Source: Gephyromycinifex aptenodytis (GTDB taxonomy: Bacteria; Actinomycetota; Actinomycetes; Actinomycetales; Dermatophilaceae). Taken from it: 64,000 nucleotides of DNA. Positions 25,811 to 34,696 of the stretch are shown in pieces; position 1 is the first letter of the stretch; each line of letters begins with the position of its first letter. The position numbers and the translations under genes were made by a program. The DNA lies in contig NZ_CP051155.1 of assembly GCF_012277275.1 (NCBI RefSeq), positions 868,001 to 932,000 of the forward strand. Direction: 5' to 3'. Under the pieces are notes generated by a model, which was not told the origin of the DNA, searched no databases, and saw only the letters and a list, made by a program, of their open reading frames with translations.

Positions 25811-26378
25811 ACACCTCGGCCCGTTCTACTGCTGCGGGCAGGAACCCCAGCGTGTGAGCCGCGAACGCAGCACCTGCCGGTAGCCCGGGGTGCCCGGGCA
25901 CCGGGGCTCGCCACACCCGTTCCGGATCGCGCAGGCCGGCCGGCTGCCCGGCTAACGCTTCGATGCCGGCCCGAGCGCACTCCCGCAGTTCTTCTGCTGC
26001 GATCCCGTTCGCGGGCTCCCACCCTGAGCGCGGCGGGGCCTGCCCAGCCCACGGCACCACGATGGAAACGGGTGGGACGGACAACACCGCTGAGTTCTCG
26101 CGCTGCATGCGGGCCAACCTGTCGGCCATCGCTTCCAAAGCCACGACGGTGTCCACCCAGGCGGGCTGGAGCAGCCCAAAGGCCCGCATCCCCAGAACTG
26201 TCCCGCCCCCGAGCAACCCGGTGCCCTCCAACGCGCACACGGTCATCGCGAGGACCTCACCGACGGCCTGCAACCGCACGGCCCGCGGATCCAACAGTCG
26301 GGCGCGCGACAGGAAAGTTGTCAGGTCGGCGACGTCCTGCGCGTCGCACAGCATCAGCTGGCTGTCACCGATACTCAT
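25752..26378 (-). CDS. Conserved hypothetical protein
   Basis: A 208-residue soluble protein (DAQDVADLTTFLSRARLLDPRAVRLQ; HGRWQRVATPAGQVLVH). Its ATG overlaps the stop of the thioesterase gene as ATGA, so the two form an operon. The composition is normal for the host and the frame is intact over its whole length. I recognise no catalytic motif or named family. Being cotranscribed with a hot-dog thioesterase is the only functional clue. Confidence 0.7.
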   Translation of the reverse strand: MSIGDSQLMLCDAQDVADLTTFLSRARLLDPRAVRLQAVGEVLAMTVCALEGTGLLGGGTVLGMRAFGLLQPAWVDTVVALEAMADRLARMQRENSAVLSVPPVSIVVPWAGQAPPRSGWEPANGIAAEELRECARAGIEALAGQPAGLRDPERVWRAPVPGHPGLPAGAAFAAHTLGFLPAAVERAEVFTHGRWQRVATPAGQVLVH

Positions 26379-26854
26379 CTGGTCCCCACTTCCGCCCGCC
26401 GCGTCCGGCTACGCATCGGTGGCGGCTGATGTTTTCTCCCGGCCAGGACGACGACCTCTTCCGTGCTGAGACGGCGAGGGTGGCCACCGGCGATGTCGAA
26501 AGCAGCCAGCGTCGTCTCCGCGCGGGCGTAGCAGGTCGTGCCCACCTGCTCCGGGTCGCGGATCGTATAGCCGAGGTCGAAACTGGCCGTGCCGATCTGG
26601 GTGACCCACATGTCCACAGCCACCGGCGCAGGCCGGAACACCAACGGACGCAGGTAGTCGATCTCATGGCGCAGCACCAGCACGCCTCGGTCGAGCAAGC
26701 GCGAATCGCCGAACCACTCATCGAGTCCGATTACCCGCGCATCCTCCAGGAGCCGCAGGAACTGAACGTTGTTCACGTGGGCGTAGGCGTCCATGTCCGA
26801 CCAACGAAGCGGAATCTCGACGGTGTAGGGCGCAGGCGTGCTCATGTCCGCCAT
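26375..26854 (-). CDS. Acyl-CoA thioesterase, 4HBT hot-dog fold
   Basis: A 159-residue YbgC/FadM-like thioesterase that hydrolyses acyl-CoA. The family signature is clear: IPLRWSDMDAYAHVNNVQFLRLLEDAR with the catalytic Asp, then HEIDYLRPLVF and FDLGYTIRD. The start may instead be the ATG at 26845 (MSTPAP), three codons in. It precedes the hypothetical gene (4-nt overlap) and is divergent from tesB, 47 nt away, so acyl-CoA thioesterases flank this promoter region on both sides. Confidence 0.88.
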   Translation of the reverse strand: MADMSTPAPYTVEIPLRWSDMDAYAHVNNVQFLRLLEDARVIGLDEWFGDSRLLDRGVLVLRHEIDYLRPLVFRPAPVAVDMWVTQIGTASFDLGYTIRDPEQVGTTCYARAETTLAAFDIAGGHPRRLSTEEVVVLAGRKHQPPPMRSRTRRAEVGTR

Positions 26855-26901
26855 CCTGCCAGGGGCGCTGCCGGGCTCTGTCGCCGAGTAACCTTCCTGG
26901 G

Positions 26902-27837
26902 GTGATCACGCTTCCCCCGGACGATTTCGATCCGCTTACCGACCTGCTGGATGTTCTTGACCTGCAGCATGTTTCGCATTCGAAGGCCTCCAGCCTCACA
27001 GGTGGGGTTCCCAGCGACGTCGACGATGTCTTCCTCGGCCGCAACCAACCTCAACCGCACGGACGGGTCTTCGGCGGCCAGGTCGTCGCCCAGGCGGTCA
27101 TCGCCGCCGGCCGCACGGTGGCGGCGTTGGACGGTCCGCCCCGGCTCATCCACTCTCTGCACGGGTACTTCCTGCGTCCGGGAGATCCCGACACCCAGAC
27201 CTCGTTCGTCGTGGAGCGTCTCCGCGACGGAAGCTCCTTCTCGGCGCGCCGGGTCCACGCTATACAGAACGGCAAGGCCATCCTGTCGATGATCTTTTCG
27301 TTCCAGGTCCCCGCAGGCGGAATCGACCATCACGCCGACATGCCTGCGGTGCCCGACCCGGAGACCCTGCCCTCGGGAGCCGAGGACCTGGTCTCGCTGG
27401 GTGATCGACCCGAGACCGCCTACACCGCTCGGACTCGCCCGATCGATATCCGTCATTGCCAGGGCAGCCTGTACGCAAAACCCAGGCGGCAGCCCTCGCC
27501 CAACCAGAGCGTATGGCTGCGTGCGCTGGGCACCATCCCCGAGGACGATCCGCTGCTGCACGCGGCGGTACTGGCCTATGCCTCCGACTACACCCTGCTA
27601 GAAGCGGCGTTGCGTCGGCATCGGCTGGCCTGGGCCGACCCGCGGCTACGGGCCGCCAGTCTTGATCACGCAATGTGGTTCCACCGTCCGGCGCGCGCGG
27701 ACGAGTGGATCCTCTACACCCAGGCCTCGCCCTCGGCTCAATCCGGGCGGGCGCTGGGCCTAGGGCAGATGTTCAGCGAAGACGGGATGCTCGTAGCGAG
27801 CGTGGCGCAGGAGGGCATGCTCCGCCTCAAGGAGTGA
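26902..27837 (+). CDS. tesB: Acyl-CoA thioesterase II
   Basis: A 311-residue double hot-dog enzyme releasing free fatty acids from medium- and long-chain acyl-CoA. Motifs: GRVFGGQVVAQAVIAAGRTV and LHGYFLRPGDP in the first domain; LAYASDYTLLEAALRR (catalytic Asp), LDHAMWFHRP and ASVAQEGMLRL (catalytic Gln) in the second. GTG start. Length and domain order match the TesB family. It converges with poxB, with only 21 nt between the stops. Confidence 0.92.
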   Translation: MITLPPDDFDPLTDLLDVLDLQHVSHSKASSLTGGVPSDVDDVFLGRNQPQPHGRVFGGQVVAQAVIAAGRTVAALDGPPRLIHSLHGYFLRPGDPDTQTSFVVERLRDGSSFSARRVHAIQNGKAILSMIFSFQVPAGGIDHHADMPAVPDPETLPSGAEDLVSLGDRPETAYTARTRPIDIRHCQGSLYAKPRRQPSPNQSVWLRALGTIPEDDPLLHAAVLAYASDYTLLEAALRRHRLAWADPRLRAASLDHAMWFHRPARADEWILYTQASPSAQSGRALGLGQMFSEDGMLVASVAQEGMLRLKE

Positions 27838-27858
27838 GCACGCCCGCCTGCACGGTGC

Positions 27859-29601
27859 TCAGCGGGGGATGTTGCGCAGGTTCGCCCGCGCGAGATCGAT
27901 CATCCGGCCGACGCCTCCCTCGAGCACCGTGCGCACGGAGGCCTGAGCGAAGCCGCCCACCTGTTCCAGCGTGATGTGCGGTGGGATCGACAGTGCGTTC
28001 GGGTCGGTGACGACATCCAGCAGGTAAGGGCCCTTTGCTGCGAAGGCCTTTTCCAGAGCGCCCTTGAGCTGGCTCGGGTGTTCCACTCGGGTCGCCGGGA
28101 TTCCGGCCGCGGCAGCGATCGCGGCCAGGTTGACATCCGGGGTCGAGGTGCCGTGCTCGGGCAGGCCGGCAACAAGCATCTCGAGCTTGACCATGCCCAG
28201 TGATGAATTGTTGAACGCCACAATTTTGACCGGCAGGTCATGCCTGGCCACGGTGAGCAACTCGCCCAGCAGCATCGTCAGGCCGCCGTCGCCGGACATG
28301 CTGATGACCTGGCGGTCGGGCGCCGCGCTTGCCGCCCCGATCGCGTGCGGCAGGGCATTGGCCATCGTGCCGTGGTGCCACGAGCCCAGGACGCGACGCC
28401 TGCCGTTGGGCGTGAGGTAGCGAGCCGCCCAGACATTGCACATGCCGGTGTCGACGGTGAAGATCGCGTCGTCGTCGGCCATCTCATCCAGGACCGAGGC
28501 GACGTACTCGGGGTGGATCGGGGTGTGGTTCTCCACATTGTGGGTGTAGGCCTCGACGACCTTCTCCAACGATTCGGCGTTCTTGGTGAGCATCGAGTTC
28601 AGGAAGGAGCGATCACTACGTTCGCGTAGACGCGGCAACAACGCCTCGATGCTCGGCCGCGCGTCCCCTTCGATGGCCAGGTCGAGTTTCGCCCGGCGCC
28701 CCAGGCGGTCGCCGTACCGGTCGATCTGGACGATCTTGACGTTCTTCGCCGGGAGGAACTGGTCATACGGGAAGTCGGTTCCGATGAGCAGCAGCAGGTC
28801 TGCCTCGTGCATCGCGTCATAAGCAGCGCCGTAGCCCAGCAGGCCGCTCATCCCGACGTCGTAGGGATTGTCGTACTGGATCCATTCCTTACCGCCGAGC
28901 GCGTGACCGACCGGCGCCTGCAGCCGCTCGGCCAGGGCCATCACCGCATCGTGTGATCCGCGCACACCTGCGCCGACGAAGAGGGTCACCTTCTCGGATT
29001 CGTTGAGCAGATCGGCCAGGAGCGCGATCTGGGACTCGTCAGGCACGTGCACCGGCGGGTGCGTGGAGACCGCACCCAACGCGGGGACGTCGACTGCCTC
29101 TTCTTCGACGAGGTCGCCGGGGAACACCACAACGCCCACACCGTTCGAAGCGATCGCCGTCTGGGTGGCGTTGTGCAGCACCCGCGCAGCTTGGCGCGGG
29201 CTGTACATCATCTCCGCGTAGTGGCTGCACTCCGCGAAGAGCGACAACGGGTGGGTCTCCTGGAAGAACGAGGTGCCGATCTGCGGCGAGGGGATGTGGG
29301 AGGCAAGGACCAACACTTTGGCCCCACTGCGGTGCGCGTCGTACACCCCTTGGAGCAAGTGCAGGTTGCCGGGGCCGCAGCTTCCCGCGCATACCGCGAG
29401 TCGGCCGGTCAACCGGGATTCGGCTGCCGCGGCGAAGGCGGCGGATTCTTCGTGATGGACGGCAACCCATTCGATGTTCCCGTCCCGGTGAATCGCGTCG
29501 GTGACGGGATTCAGGCTGTCTCCCACCAGACCGTAGATCCGCTCCACACCCAGGCTTCTCAGGTGGGCGATCATCTGGTCAGCGACAGTTTTTTTCGCCA
29601 T
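27859..29601 (-). CDS. poxB: Pyruvate dehydrogenase (quinone) / pyruvate oxidase
   Basis: A 580-residue ThDP- and FAD-dependent peripheral membrane enzyme that converts pyruvate to acetate and CO2 and feeds electrons to quinone. Seen: the N-terminal ThDP glutamate in EWVAVHHEESAAFAAAAES, the FAD domain (LFVGAGVRGSHDA, LLIGTDFPYDQFLP) and the ThDP-Mg motif SGDGGLTMLLGELLTVAR. The C terminus is the region that in E. coli PoxB binds lipid. The start ATG at 29601 has GGAG upstream; five extra codons of the longer frame are unsupported. It follows ettA after a terminator. Confidence 0.93.
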   Translation of the reverse strand: MAKKTVADQMIAHLRSLGVERIYGLVGDSLNPVTDAIHRDGNIEWVAVHHEESAAFAAAAESRLTGRLAVCAGSCGPGNLHLLQGVYDAHRSGAKVLVLASHIPSPQIGTSFFQETHPLSLFAECSHYAEMMYSPRQAARVLHNATQTAIASNGVGVVVFPGDLVEEEAVDVPALGAVSTHPPVHVPDESQIALLADLLNESEKVTLFVGAGVRGSHDAVMALAERLQAPVGHALGGKEWIQYDNPYDVGMSGLLGYGAAYDAMHEADLLLLIGTDFPYDQFLPAKNVKIVQIDRYGDRLGRRAKLDLAIEGDARPSIEALLPRLRERSDRSFLNSMLTKNAESLEKVVEAYTHNVENHTPIHPEYVASVLDEMADDDAIFTVDTGMCNVWAARYLTPNGRRRVLGSWHHGTMANALPHAIGAASAAPDRQVISMSGDGGLTMLLGELLTVARHDLPVKIVAFNNSSLGMVKLEMLVAGLPEHGTSTPDVNLAAIAAAAGIPATRVEHPSQLKGALEKAFAAKGPYLLDVVTDPNALSIPPHITLEQVGGFAQASVRTVLEGGVGRMIDLARANLRNIPR

Positions 29602-29717
29602 CTCAGCTCCGTTCAAGCTCGGTGAGGGCTAGCTGCCCTCACCTCCAGGCCTATACCCACAGCCCCCCAAACTTCAATCCGCCCCCATCGACACTCGACC
29701 AGGCCGCTACCCAAAAA

Positions 29718-29753
29718 CACCTGCCGGGGCCGATGAACCGGCCCCGGCAGGTG
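29718..29753 (-). terminator. Intrinsic terminator of ettA
   Basis: Perfect 14-bp stem (CACCTGCCGGGGCC / GGCCCCGGCAGGTG) with an 8-nt loop, followed on the minus strand by TTTTTGG. It lies 17 nt beyond the ettA stop and is the clearest stem-plus-U-tract terminator in the window. Confidence 0.88.
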
Positions 29754-29770
29754 CGTGTCAAATGTGCAGC

Positions 29771-31453
29771 TCAGTCCCGGGTGAGTTTGCGATAGGTGAC
29801 GCGGTGCGGGCGGGCCGCATCGGCGCCTAGGCGCTCCACCTTGTTCTTCTCGTAGGACTCGAAGTTGCCCTCGAACCAGTACCAGGCGGACGGGTTCTCC
29901 GCGGTGCCTTCATAGGCCAGGATGTGCGTGGCCACGCGGTCCAGGAACCACCGGTCGTGGCTGATGACCACGGCGCAGCCGGGGAAGTCCAGCAGCGCGT
30001 TCTCCAGGCTGCCCAGCGTCTCCACGTCGAGGTCGTTGGTGGGCTCATCCAGCAGCAGCAGGTTTCCGCCCTGCTTCAGCGTCAACGCGAGGTTGAGACG
30101 GTTTCGCTCCCCACCGGAGAGGATCCCGGCCCGCTTCTGCTGATCCGGGCCCTTGAAACCGAACTGGCTGACGTAGGCGCGGCTCGGAATCTCCACGTGG
30201 CCGACCTGGATGTGGTCCAGACCGTCGGAGACGACCTCCCACAGGGTCTTGTTCGGGTCCAACCCTTCACGAGTCTGGTCGACGTAACTGATCTTGACCG
30301 TCTCCCCGACCCGGACCATGCCGGAGTCGGGCTCTTCCAGACCGACGATGGTCTTGAACAGTGTCGTCTTACCGACACCGTTGGGGCCGATCACACCGAC
30401 GATGCCGTTACGAGGCAGCGTGAAGCTGAGGTTGTCGATGAGGACGCGATCGCCGAAGCCCTTCTTCAGGTCTTTGACCTCGATGACCGTGCTCCCCAGG
30501 CGCGGGCCCGGCGGAATCTGGATCTCTTCGAAGTCGAGTTTGCGGGTCCGCTCGGCTTCTTCGGCCATCTCTTCGTATCGCGCCAGGCGCGACTTGGACT
30601 TGGCCTGGCGGCCCTTGGCGTTGGAACGCACCCATTCAAGTTCGTCCTTGAGGCGCTTGGCGAGCTTGGCGTCCTTCTTGCCTTGGACCTGCAGACGCGC
30701 GGACTTCTTCTCCAGGTAGGTGGAGTAGTTGCCTTCGTAGGGGTATAGCCGTCCGCGGTCGACCTCGGCGATCCAGCCTGCGACGTTGTCCAGGAAGTAC
30801 CGATCGTGGGTCACGGCCAGCACGGTGCCGGGGTAGTTGGCCAGGTGCTGCTCCAGCCACAGCACGCTCTCGGCGTCCAGGTGGTTGGTGGGCTCGTCAA
30901 GCAGGAGCAGGTCGGGCTTGCTCAGCAGCAGCTTGCACAGGGCGACGCGGCGTCGCTCTCCACCGGAAAGGACGGTCACGTCGGCATCGCCCGGGGGGCA
31001 GCGCAGCGCGTCCATCGCCTGCTCGAGCTGGGAGTCCAGGTCCCACGCATCTGCGTGGTCGATCTCCTCCTGGAGCTTGCCCATCTCTTCCATCAGGGCG
31101 TCGAAGTCGGCGTCCGGCTCGCCCATCTCGGCAGAGATGGCGTTGAACCGGTCGACCTTGTTCTTGATCTCGCCCAGACCCTCCTCGACGTTGCCGAGAA
31201 CGGTCTTGTCTTCGGTGAGCGGCGGCTCCTGCAGCAAGATCCCCACGCTGTAGCCCGGCGAGAGACGTGCCTCACCGTTGGAGGGCTGGTCGAGCCCTGC
31301 CATGATCTTCAGGATCGTCGACTTACCTGCGCCGTTGGGCCCGACGACGCCGATCTTGGCTCCGGGATAGAAGGACATCGACACGTCGTCGAGGATGAGC
31401 TTGTCCCCGACGGCTTTGCGCGCCTTAGTCATGGTGTAAATGAACTCGGCCAT
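29771..31453 (-). CDS. ettA: Energy-dependent translational throttle protein EttA (ABC-F)
   Basis: A 560-residue cytosolic ABC-F ATPase that binds the ribosomal E site and gates entry into elongation according to energy state. Two nucleotide domains: Walker A GPNGAGKST and GPNGVGKTT, signatures LSGGERRRVAL and LSGGERNRLNL, Walker B LLLDEPTNHLD and LLLDEPTNDLD. The arm and the inter-domain linker (KKSARLQVQGKKDAKLAKRL) lie between them. I set the start at MAEFIYTMTKARK, the conserved EttA N terminus; the longer upstream frame is out of family. It lies downstream of ssb, 91 nt away. Confidence 0.96.
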   Translation of the reverse strand: MAEFIYTMTKARKAVGDKLILDDVSMSFYPGAKIGVVGPNGAGKSTILKIMAGLDQPSNGEARLSPGYSVGILLQEPPLTEDKTVLGNVEEGLGEIKNKVDRFNAISAEMGEPDADFDALMEEMGKLQEEIDHADAWDLDSQLEQAMDALRCPPGDADVTVLSGGERRRVALCKLLLSKPDLLLLDEPTNHLDAESVLWLEQHLANYPGTVLAVTHDRYFLDNVAGWIAEVDRGRLYPYEGNYSTYLEKKSARLQVQGKKDAKLAKRLKDELEWVRSNAKGRQAKSKSRLARYEEMAEEAERTRKLDFEEIQIPPGPRLGSTVIEVKDLKKGFGDRVLIDNLSFTLPRNGIVGVIGPNGVGKTTLFKTIVGLEEPDSGMVRVGETVKISYVDQTREGLDPNKTLWEVVSDGLDHIQVGHVEIPSRAYVSQFGFKGPDQQKRAGILSGGERNRLNLALTLKQGGNLLLLDEPTNDLDVETLGSLENALLDFPGCAVVISHDRWFLDRVATHILAYEGTAENPSAWYWFEGNFESYEKNKVERLGADAARPHRVTYRKLTRD

Positions 31454-31544
31454 GGTCGGAAGGTTATCGGCCCGCGCCTCCGTCGCCGAATCGCGCCCAC
31501 CACGAGGTCCGCGCAGGTCCGTCGGCGCCCCCGAACCCGGGGTT

Positions 31545-32111
31545 TCAGGACGAGACGAGGTAGGGATCAGTGTCGGCGTCGCCCGGATCGATGGGCTTGA
31601 CCGGAGCTGCTGCGCGCCGAGGAGAGGCTGGCGCGCCCCGGCCGCGGAAGGTTCTCCGGTCGCTGTTGCTTTCGCCCTCACCCGCGGTGGCGCTCCCGTA
31701 TCCGCCAGGGGGGCGCCTGAGGCTCTCCCCCAGCCCACCCTGCGATTCGGCGCGGTCGTGACGCCGGAACTGCGCACTTCCCTGGCTGAGGTCGTGGCCG
31801 AGGCTGAGTGCGTCGATGTCCACTTCCTGGCCGCGTCGTTCGCCGCGACTCCACGTCCGTACCCGTAGTCGGCCGTGCACCACGAGGGGTTGCCCCTTGC
31901 GCACGGATTCTTCGACGCCGCGTCGCAGTCCGCGAAAGGCCGAGACGGTGGCGAAGAGGGTCTCACCGTCCAGGTACTTGCCGGTGCCGGAGTCATAGCG
32001 GCGCGGTGTGGAGGCGAAACGGAAGCTGGTAAACCAGTCCCCAGATCGCATCAGGCGGCGGACCGGATCCTCCACCGCATAACCGCGAAGCGTTACTTCA
32101 GGTTCATTCAT
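31545..32111 (-). CDS. ssb: Single-stranded DNA-binding protein
   Basis: A 188-residue OB-fold protein that coats single-stranded DNA in replication and repair. N-terminal OB domain (EVTLRGYAVEDPVRRLMRSGDWFTSFRFAST, KGQPLVVHGRLRVRTW) is followed by a long disordered Gly/Arg/Ser-rich tail. The C terminus DADTDPYLVSS is acidic but is not the usual DDDIPF-type tip. This suggests the secondary actinobacterial SSB paralogue found beside ettA, not the replisome copy. AAGGAG lies 7 nt before the ATG. Confidence 0.9.
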   Translation of the reverse strand: MNEPEVTLRGYAVEDPVRRLMRSGDWFTSFRFASTPRRYDSGTGKYLDGETLFATVSAFRGLRRGVEESVRKGQPLVVHGRLRVRTWSRGERRGQEVDIDALSLGHDLSQGSAQFRRHDRAESQGGLGESLRRPPGGYGSATAGEGESNSDRRTFRGRGAPASPRRAAAPVKPIDPGDADTDPYLVSS

Positions 32112-32355
32112 CGTGGCTCCTTCGTGGGCGTGCCGCGGCGCGGACACGGACCCACCCTGCCGTGCGCTCCCGGTTGGCCTACCGCACGTTGCGCAGCTGT
32201 GGACCGAAACCGGGCAGGGCCGCCACCGGTGGACAGCACCACCCGCGCGGCTCTGGTCCCCACCGAGGCCGAGGCGTCCCTGGCCTGAGGGGACAGCACC
32301 ACCCGGGCGGTTCTGGCTGGCGCCGTGCCTCGATGCGGGGCGGCATGATCGGGTC

Positions 32356-32985
32356 ATGCCGTCTGCGCCCCCCCGGCCCGTGAGCATGAGTGAAGCGTCC
32401 CGGCTGACCGGGTTGTCTGTCTCGACGCTGCGCCGCCGTCGAGAAGAACTGCGCGATCACGGAGCCACGTATACGCGAACGGGGCATGGAGCATCCCGAT
32501 TGCCACCCTCGTTTCCCTGGGGATGCTGGACCACGTCGCCTCCGATGACTGCCCCGAGCAAGACCCACAACAGCCGGCCCTTGCCGTCGCGGAAGAGGTC
32601 GCCGCCTCCGCGTGGAGGTCGAGAGGGAACGGGGCTGCGCCTCGCCGTCGAGCGTGAGGTGCAAGCCATCACGGCGCACCTGGCGACGGCTCAGAACACG
32701 ATCCGCATGATCGAGTCCGCGCCTCCCCAGATCGAGACTCGCGTCGAGCGCGTCGAGGTGCCCGTGCCCGTCGTGCCCCGCTGGGTGTGGACGCTCATCA
32801 CGGTGCTGCTGGCTCTATCGGCGCTATCGGCTCTGCTGCTCGCATGGTTCCTGAACGAACGCACCGACCACACCGTCACAGCCGGCCACGAGCTCCACGA
32901 CGACGAACGATGTTCTGCCGGATGCTCCCGTGCCCGTCGTCGTCCGGACCGCCCCGAACTGACCCACCCGCACCGCATGCCATAG
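32356..32985 (+). pseudogene. HTH / coiled-coil / membrane-anchored protein with several frameshifts
   Basis: A once-intact gene is readable only by switching phase. Segment 1 (from 32356) is a MerR-like helix-turn-helix (MSEASRLTGLSVSTLRRRREEL). It then moves to the next phase near 32484 (AWSIPIATLVSLGMLDHV), again near 32606 (LRVEVERERG), and returns to the first phase near 32635 (LAVEREVQAITAHLATAQN). After that come a Val/Pro-rich linker and one transmembrane helix (WVWTLITVLLALSALSALLLAWF). Each switch is consistent with loss of one base. The likely original end may be the TGA at 32960 in yet another phase. The role is unknown: a DNA-binding domain tethered to the membrane is the visible architecture. 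Confidence 0.6.
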
Positions 32986-33184
32986 GAGATAAGTCGCCAC
33001 CACCTGACCGGACGCACCGCTTGATGACCAGGGGGCCGAGGCATAGCGCTCATCTAACACATACGTGACTAGACACTTATTCTGTTACCGATTATTATTT
33101 TCACGTCTGGCGCCCAGGTTAACCTGCCAAACGTCACTCCATCATCGGGGGTGATTAGCGAATCAACCGAGAGGCAACTCACCA

Positions 33185-33307
33185 ATGCGCCTTAGTTCAG
33201 TCACCGCCGTGGCAATCACACCAATCATCTTCCCCTCGCTGATTGCACCCTTCCCAGAGGCAGCAGCGCCTTCCCTAACCGCAGGCAACGCCCATGAATC
33301 CTACTGA
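33185..33307 (+). CDS. Possible small secreted peptide
   Basis: A 40-codon frame with ATG at 33185 and GAGAGG 9 nt upstream. MRLSSVTAVAITPIIFPSLI then a Pro/Ala-rich segment with a signal-peptidase-like site (PEAAAPS) reads like a weak Sec signal peptide. The frame ends in GNAHESY. It overlaps the following ORF by 14 nt in a different phase, so it could be the detached signal sequence of that protein if a frameshift has occurred. The surrounding DNA is AT-richer than the genome. Confidence 0.35.
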   Translation: MRLSSVTAVAITPIIFPSLIAPFPEAAAPSLTAGNAHESY

Positions 33308-33665
33308 AGAAAGCATACTCCTGGGCGTATTTTGGGATCTCGCATCCATAAGTCCCGTAAGGCTCTCAGTCGAGCGGGACGCCTGTCAATTGCAGTGGGA
33401 CCCGGCAGGTGAGGGAACTCTTGAGATATCTGTCCCATTTCGCCTGTGGTCCGAATATGTGGAACTCAACCACCAGTGGAACCACGACACGCAGTCAGAT
33501 CTGGACTCCCAGAATGAGAATGTTAGGTCACTTGCGCATATCCACATCATGGAGAATCTTAATTCTCTAGATGTGAACCCAGATCGGCATAGGCAACCTG
33601 ACATTATCCGCCTAAATACTGACTCCAAGACGGGGAAGCCCGTATGGGAAAGGGTCTACAGATAA
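33294..33665 (+). CDS. Hypothetical protein in AT-richer island
   Basis: A 123-residue soluble acidic protein (GVFWDLASISPVRLSVERD; PFRLWSEYVELNHQWNHDT; ENLNSLDVNPDRHRQPDIIRL). GCAGG lies 8 nt before the ATG. Codon use is clearly poorer in G/C-ending codons than the flanking genes, a sign of recent acquisition. No family recognised. Size and composition are similar to small immunity or antitoxin-like proteins, but nothing proves that role. Confidence 0.5.
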   Translation: MNPTEESILLGVFWDLASISPVRLSVERDACQLQWDPAGEGTLEISVPFRLWSEYVELNHQWNHDTQSDLDSQNENVRSLAHIHIMENLNSLDVNPDRHRQPDIIRLNTDSKTGKPVWERVYR

Positions 33666-33794
33666 GAACAAAGGCGGACTAACACCCATCTGGGCGGGAA
33701 ATGCGGACACACCCCTTGCATGACCGGGTGGGTCGTCGCGTCGGGGTGCTAGGTGTACTGACCGGATACGTTGATTGAGGCTAGGTGGGTATCG

Positions 33795-34562
33795 TCACGG
33801 CCTGGTCGTGCGCAAGCGGTAGTCCGTGAGGGTCAATCCGAGAAGGGTGCGTGCTTCACGACTCAGGTGTGCTTGGTCGACGAAGCCGTAGCGGAATGCG
33901 ATATCTGCCAATGCTTCATCCGGGTGGTCCCGGATCCATTCGGTCGCTTCTTGGAGGCGTCGGCGGCGGATCATGGTGTAGGGCGACAGGCCTACGTATT
34001 TGGTAGTGAGGCGGTTGAGCGTCCTGGCCGAGACCCCCAGGGCACCCGCGAGGTCCTGCACGGTGGCGATGGTGGAGTCTGTTATGGCCAGATCGGCCAA
34101 GCGGTTGGCTTGGTGAGCCTCACCGGTCAGCGGACCCACTTGGCTTGTCAGCCAACTCTCGACCTTGCCGACGACATCGGCGAGGTTGCCATCTGATCTC
34201 TGAATTGTTTCGTGGAGTTCGGGGGCGGCGACAGGCAGAGAGCCATCGCGGCAGGCTGCCGGCTGCTGGGTGAACGCGGGCACTGCTGCTGGGCGCAGCA
34301 GGGCGCCGAGCACCCAGCCTTGCCCAATCAGGACTTATGTGGAGCGTCGCGTAGTGGGGCCCCAGAAGCGCACATGCTCCTTTTCGAAGGCGAGGTTGCT
34401 CGCGGGGAACGCCAGGAGCTCTTGCGATGAGTGTTGCCCCGAGGGCAGATCCCACGCACTGGTCCACCACCAGGCCACCAAGTCCTTGGCTGCAGGACCT
34501 GGTGGGATCCGGGTGAAATCGCGGGGAGTTCCCCTGGAAACAATGGACCCCGTCCGCTGACA
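33795..34562 (-). pseudogene. AraC-family regulator interrupted by an in-frame TAA
   Basis: The downstream part (to 33795) is a normal AraC/XylS two-HTH domain: VQDLAGALGVSARTLNRLTTKYVGLSPYTMIRRRRL and LADIAFRYGFVDQAHLSREARTLLG. Upstream in the same phase lies the N-terminal ligand domain of this family (DLVAWWWTSAWDLPSG, LLAFPASNLAFEKEHVRFWG). It is cut by TAA at 34335-34337 between RRST and VLIGQGWVLGALLRPAA. Removing that one stop gives a continuous protein of about 250 residues, so I read this as a nonsense-mutation pseudogene. No standard start is visible before DFTRIPPGPAAKDLV, so the 5' end may also be damaged. A shorter HTH-only product from an internal start is possible. Confidence 0.75.
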
Positions 34563-34696
34563 TCAGATGGGGCGGTCATGGCAGGAATCTACAAGACCAC
34601 CCGCGTCAGCGGTCCCGCTGAGTGGGTGCCCTCGCGCGGAGGCGCCGCTTTCCGGTCCTGCCGCGACGGTGGAGCTGACAGCCGCGGCAAGGTCGG

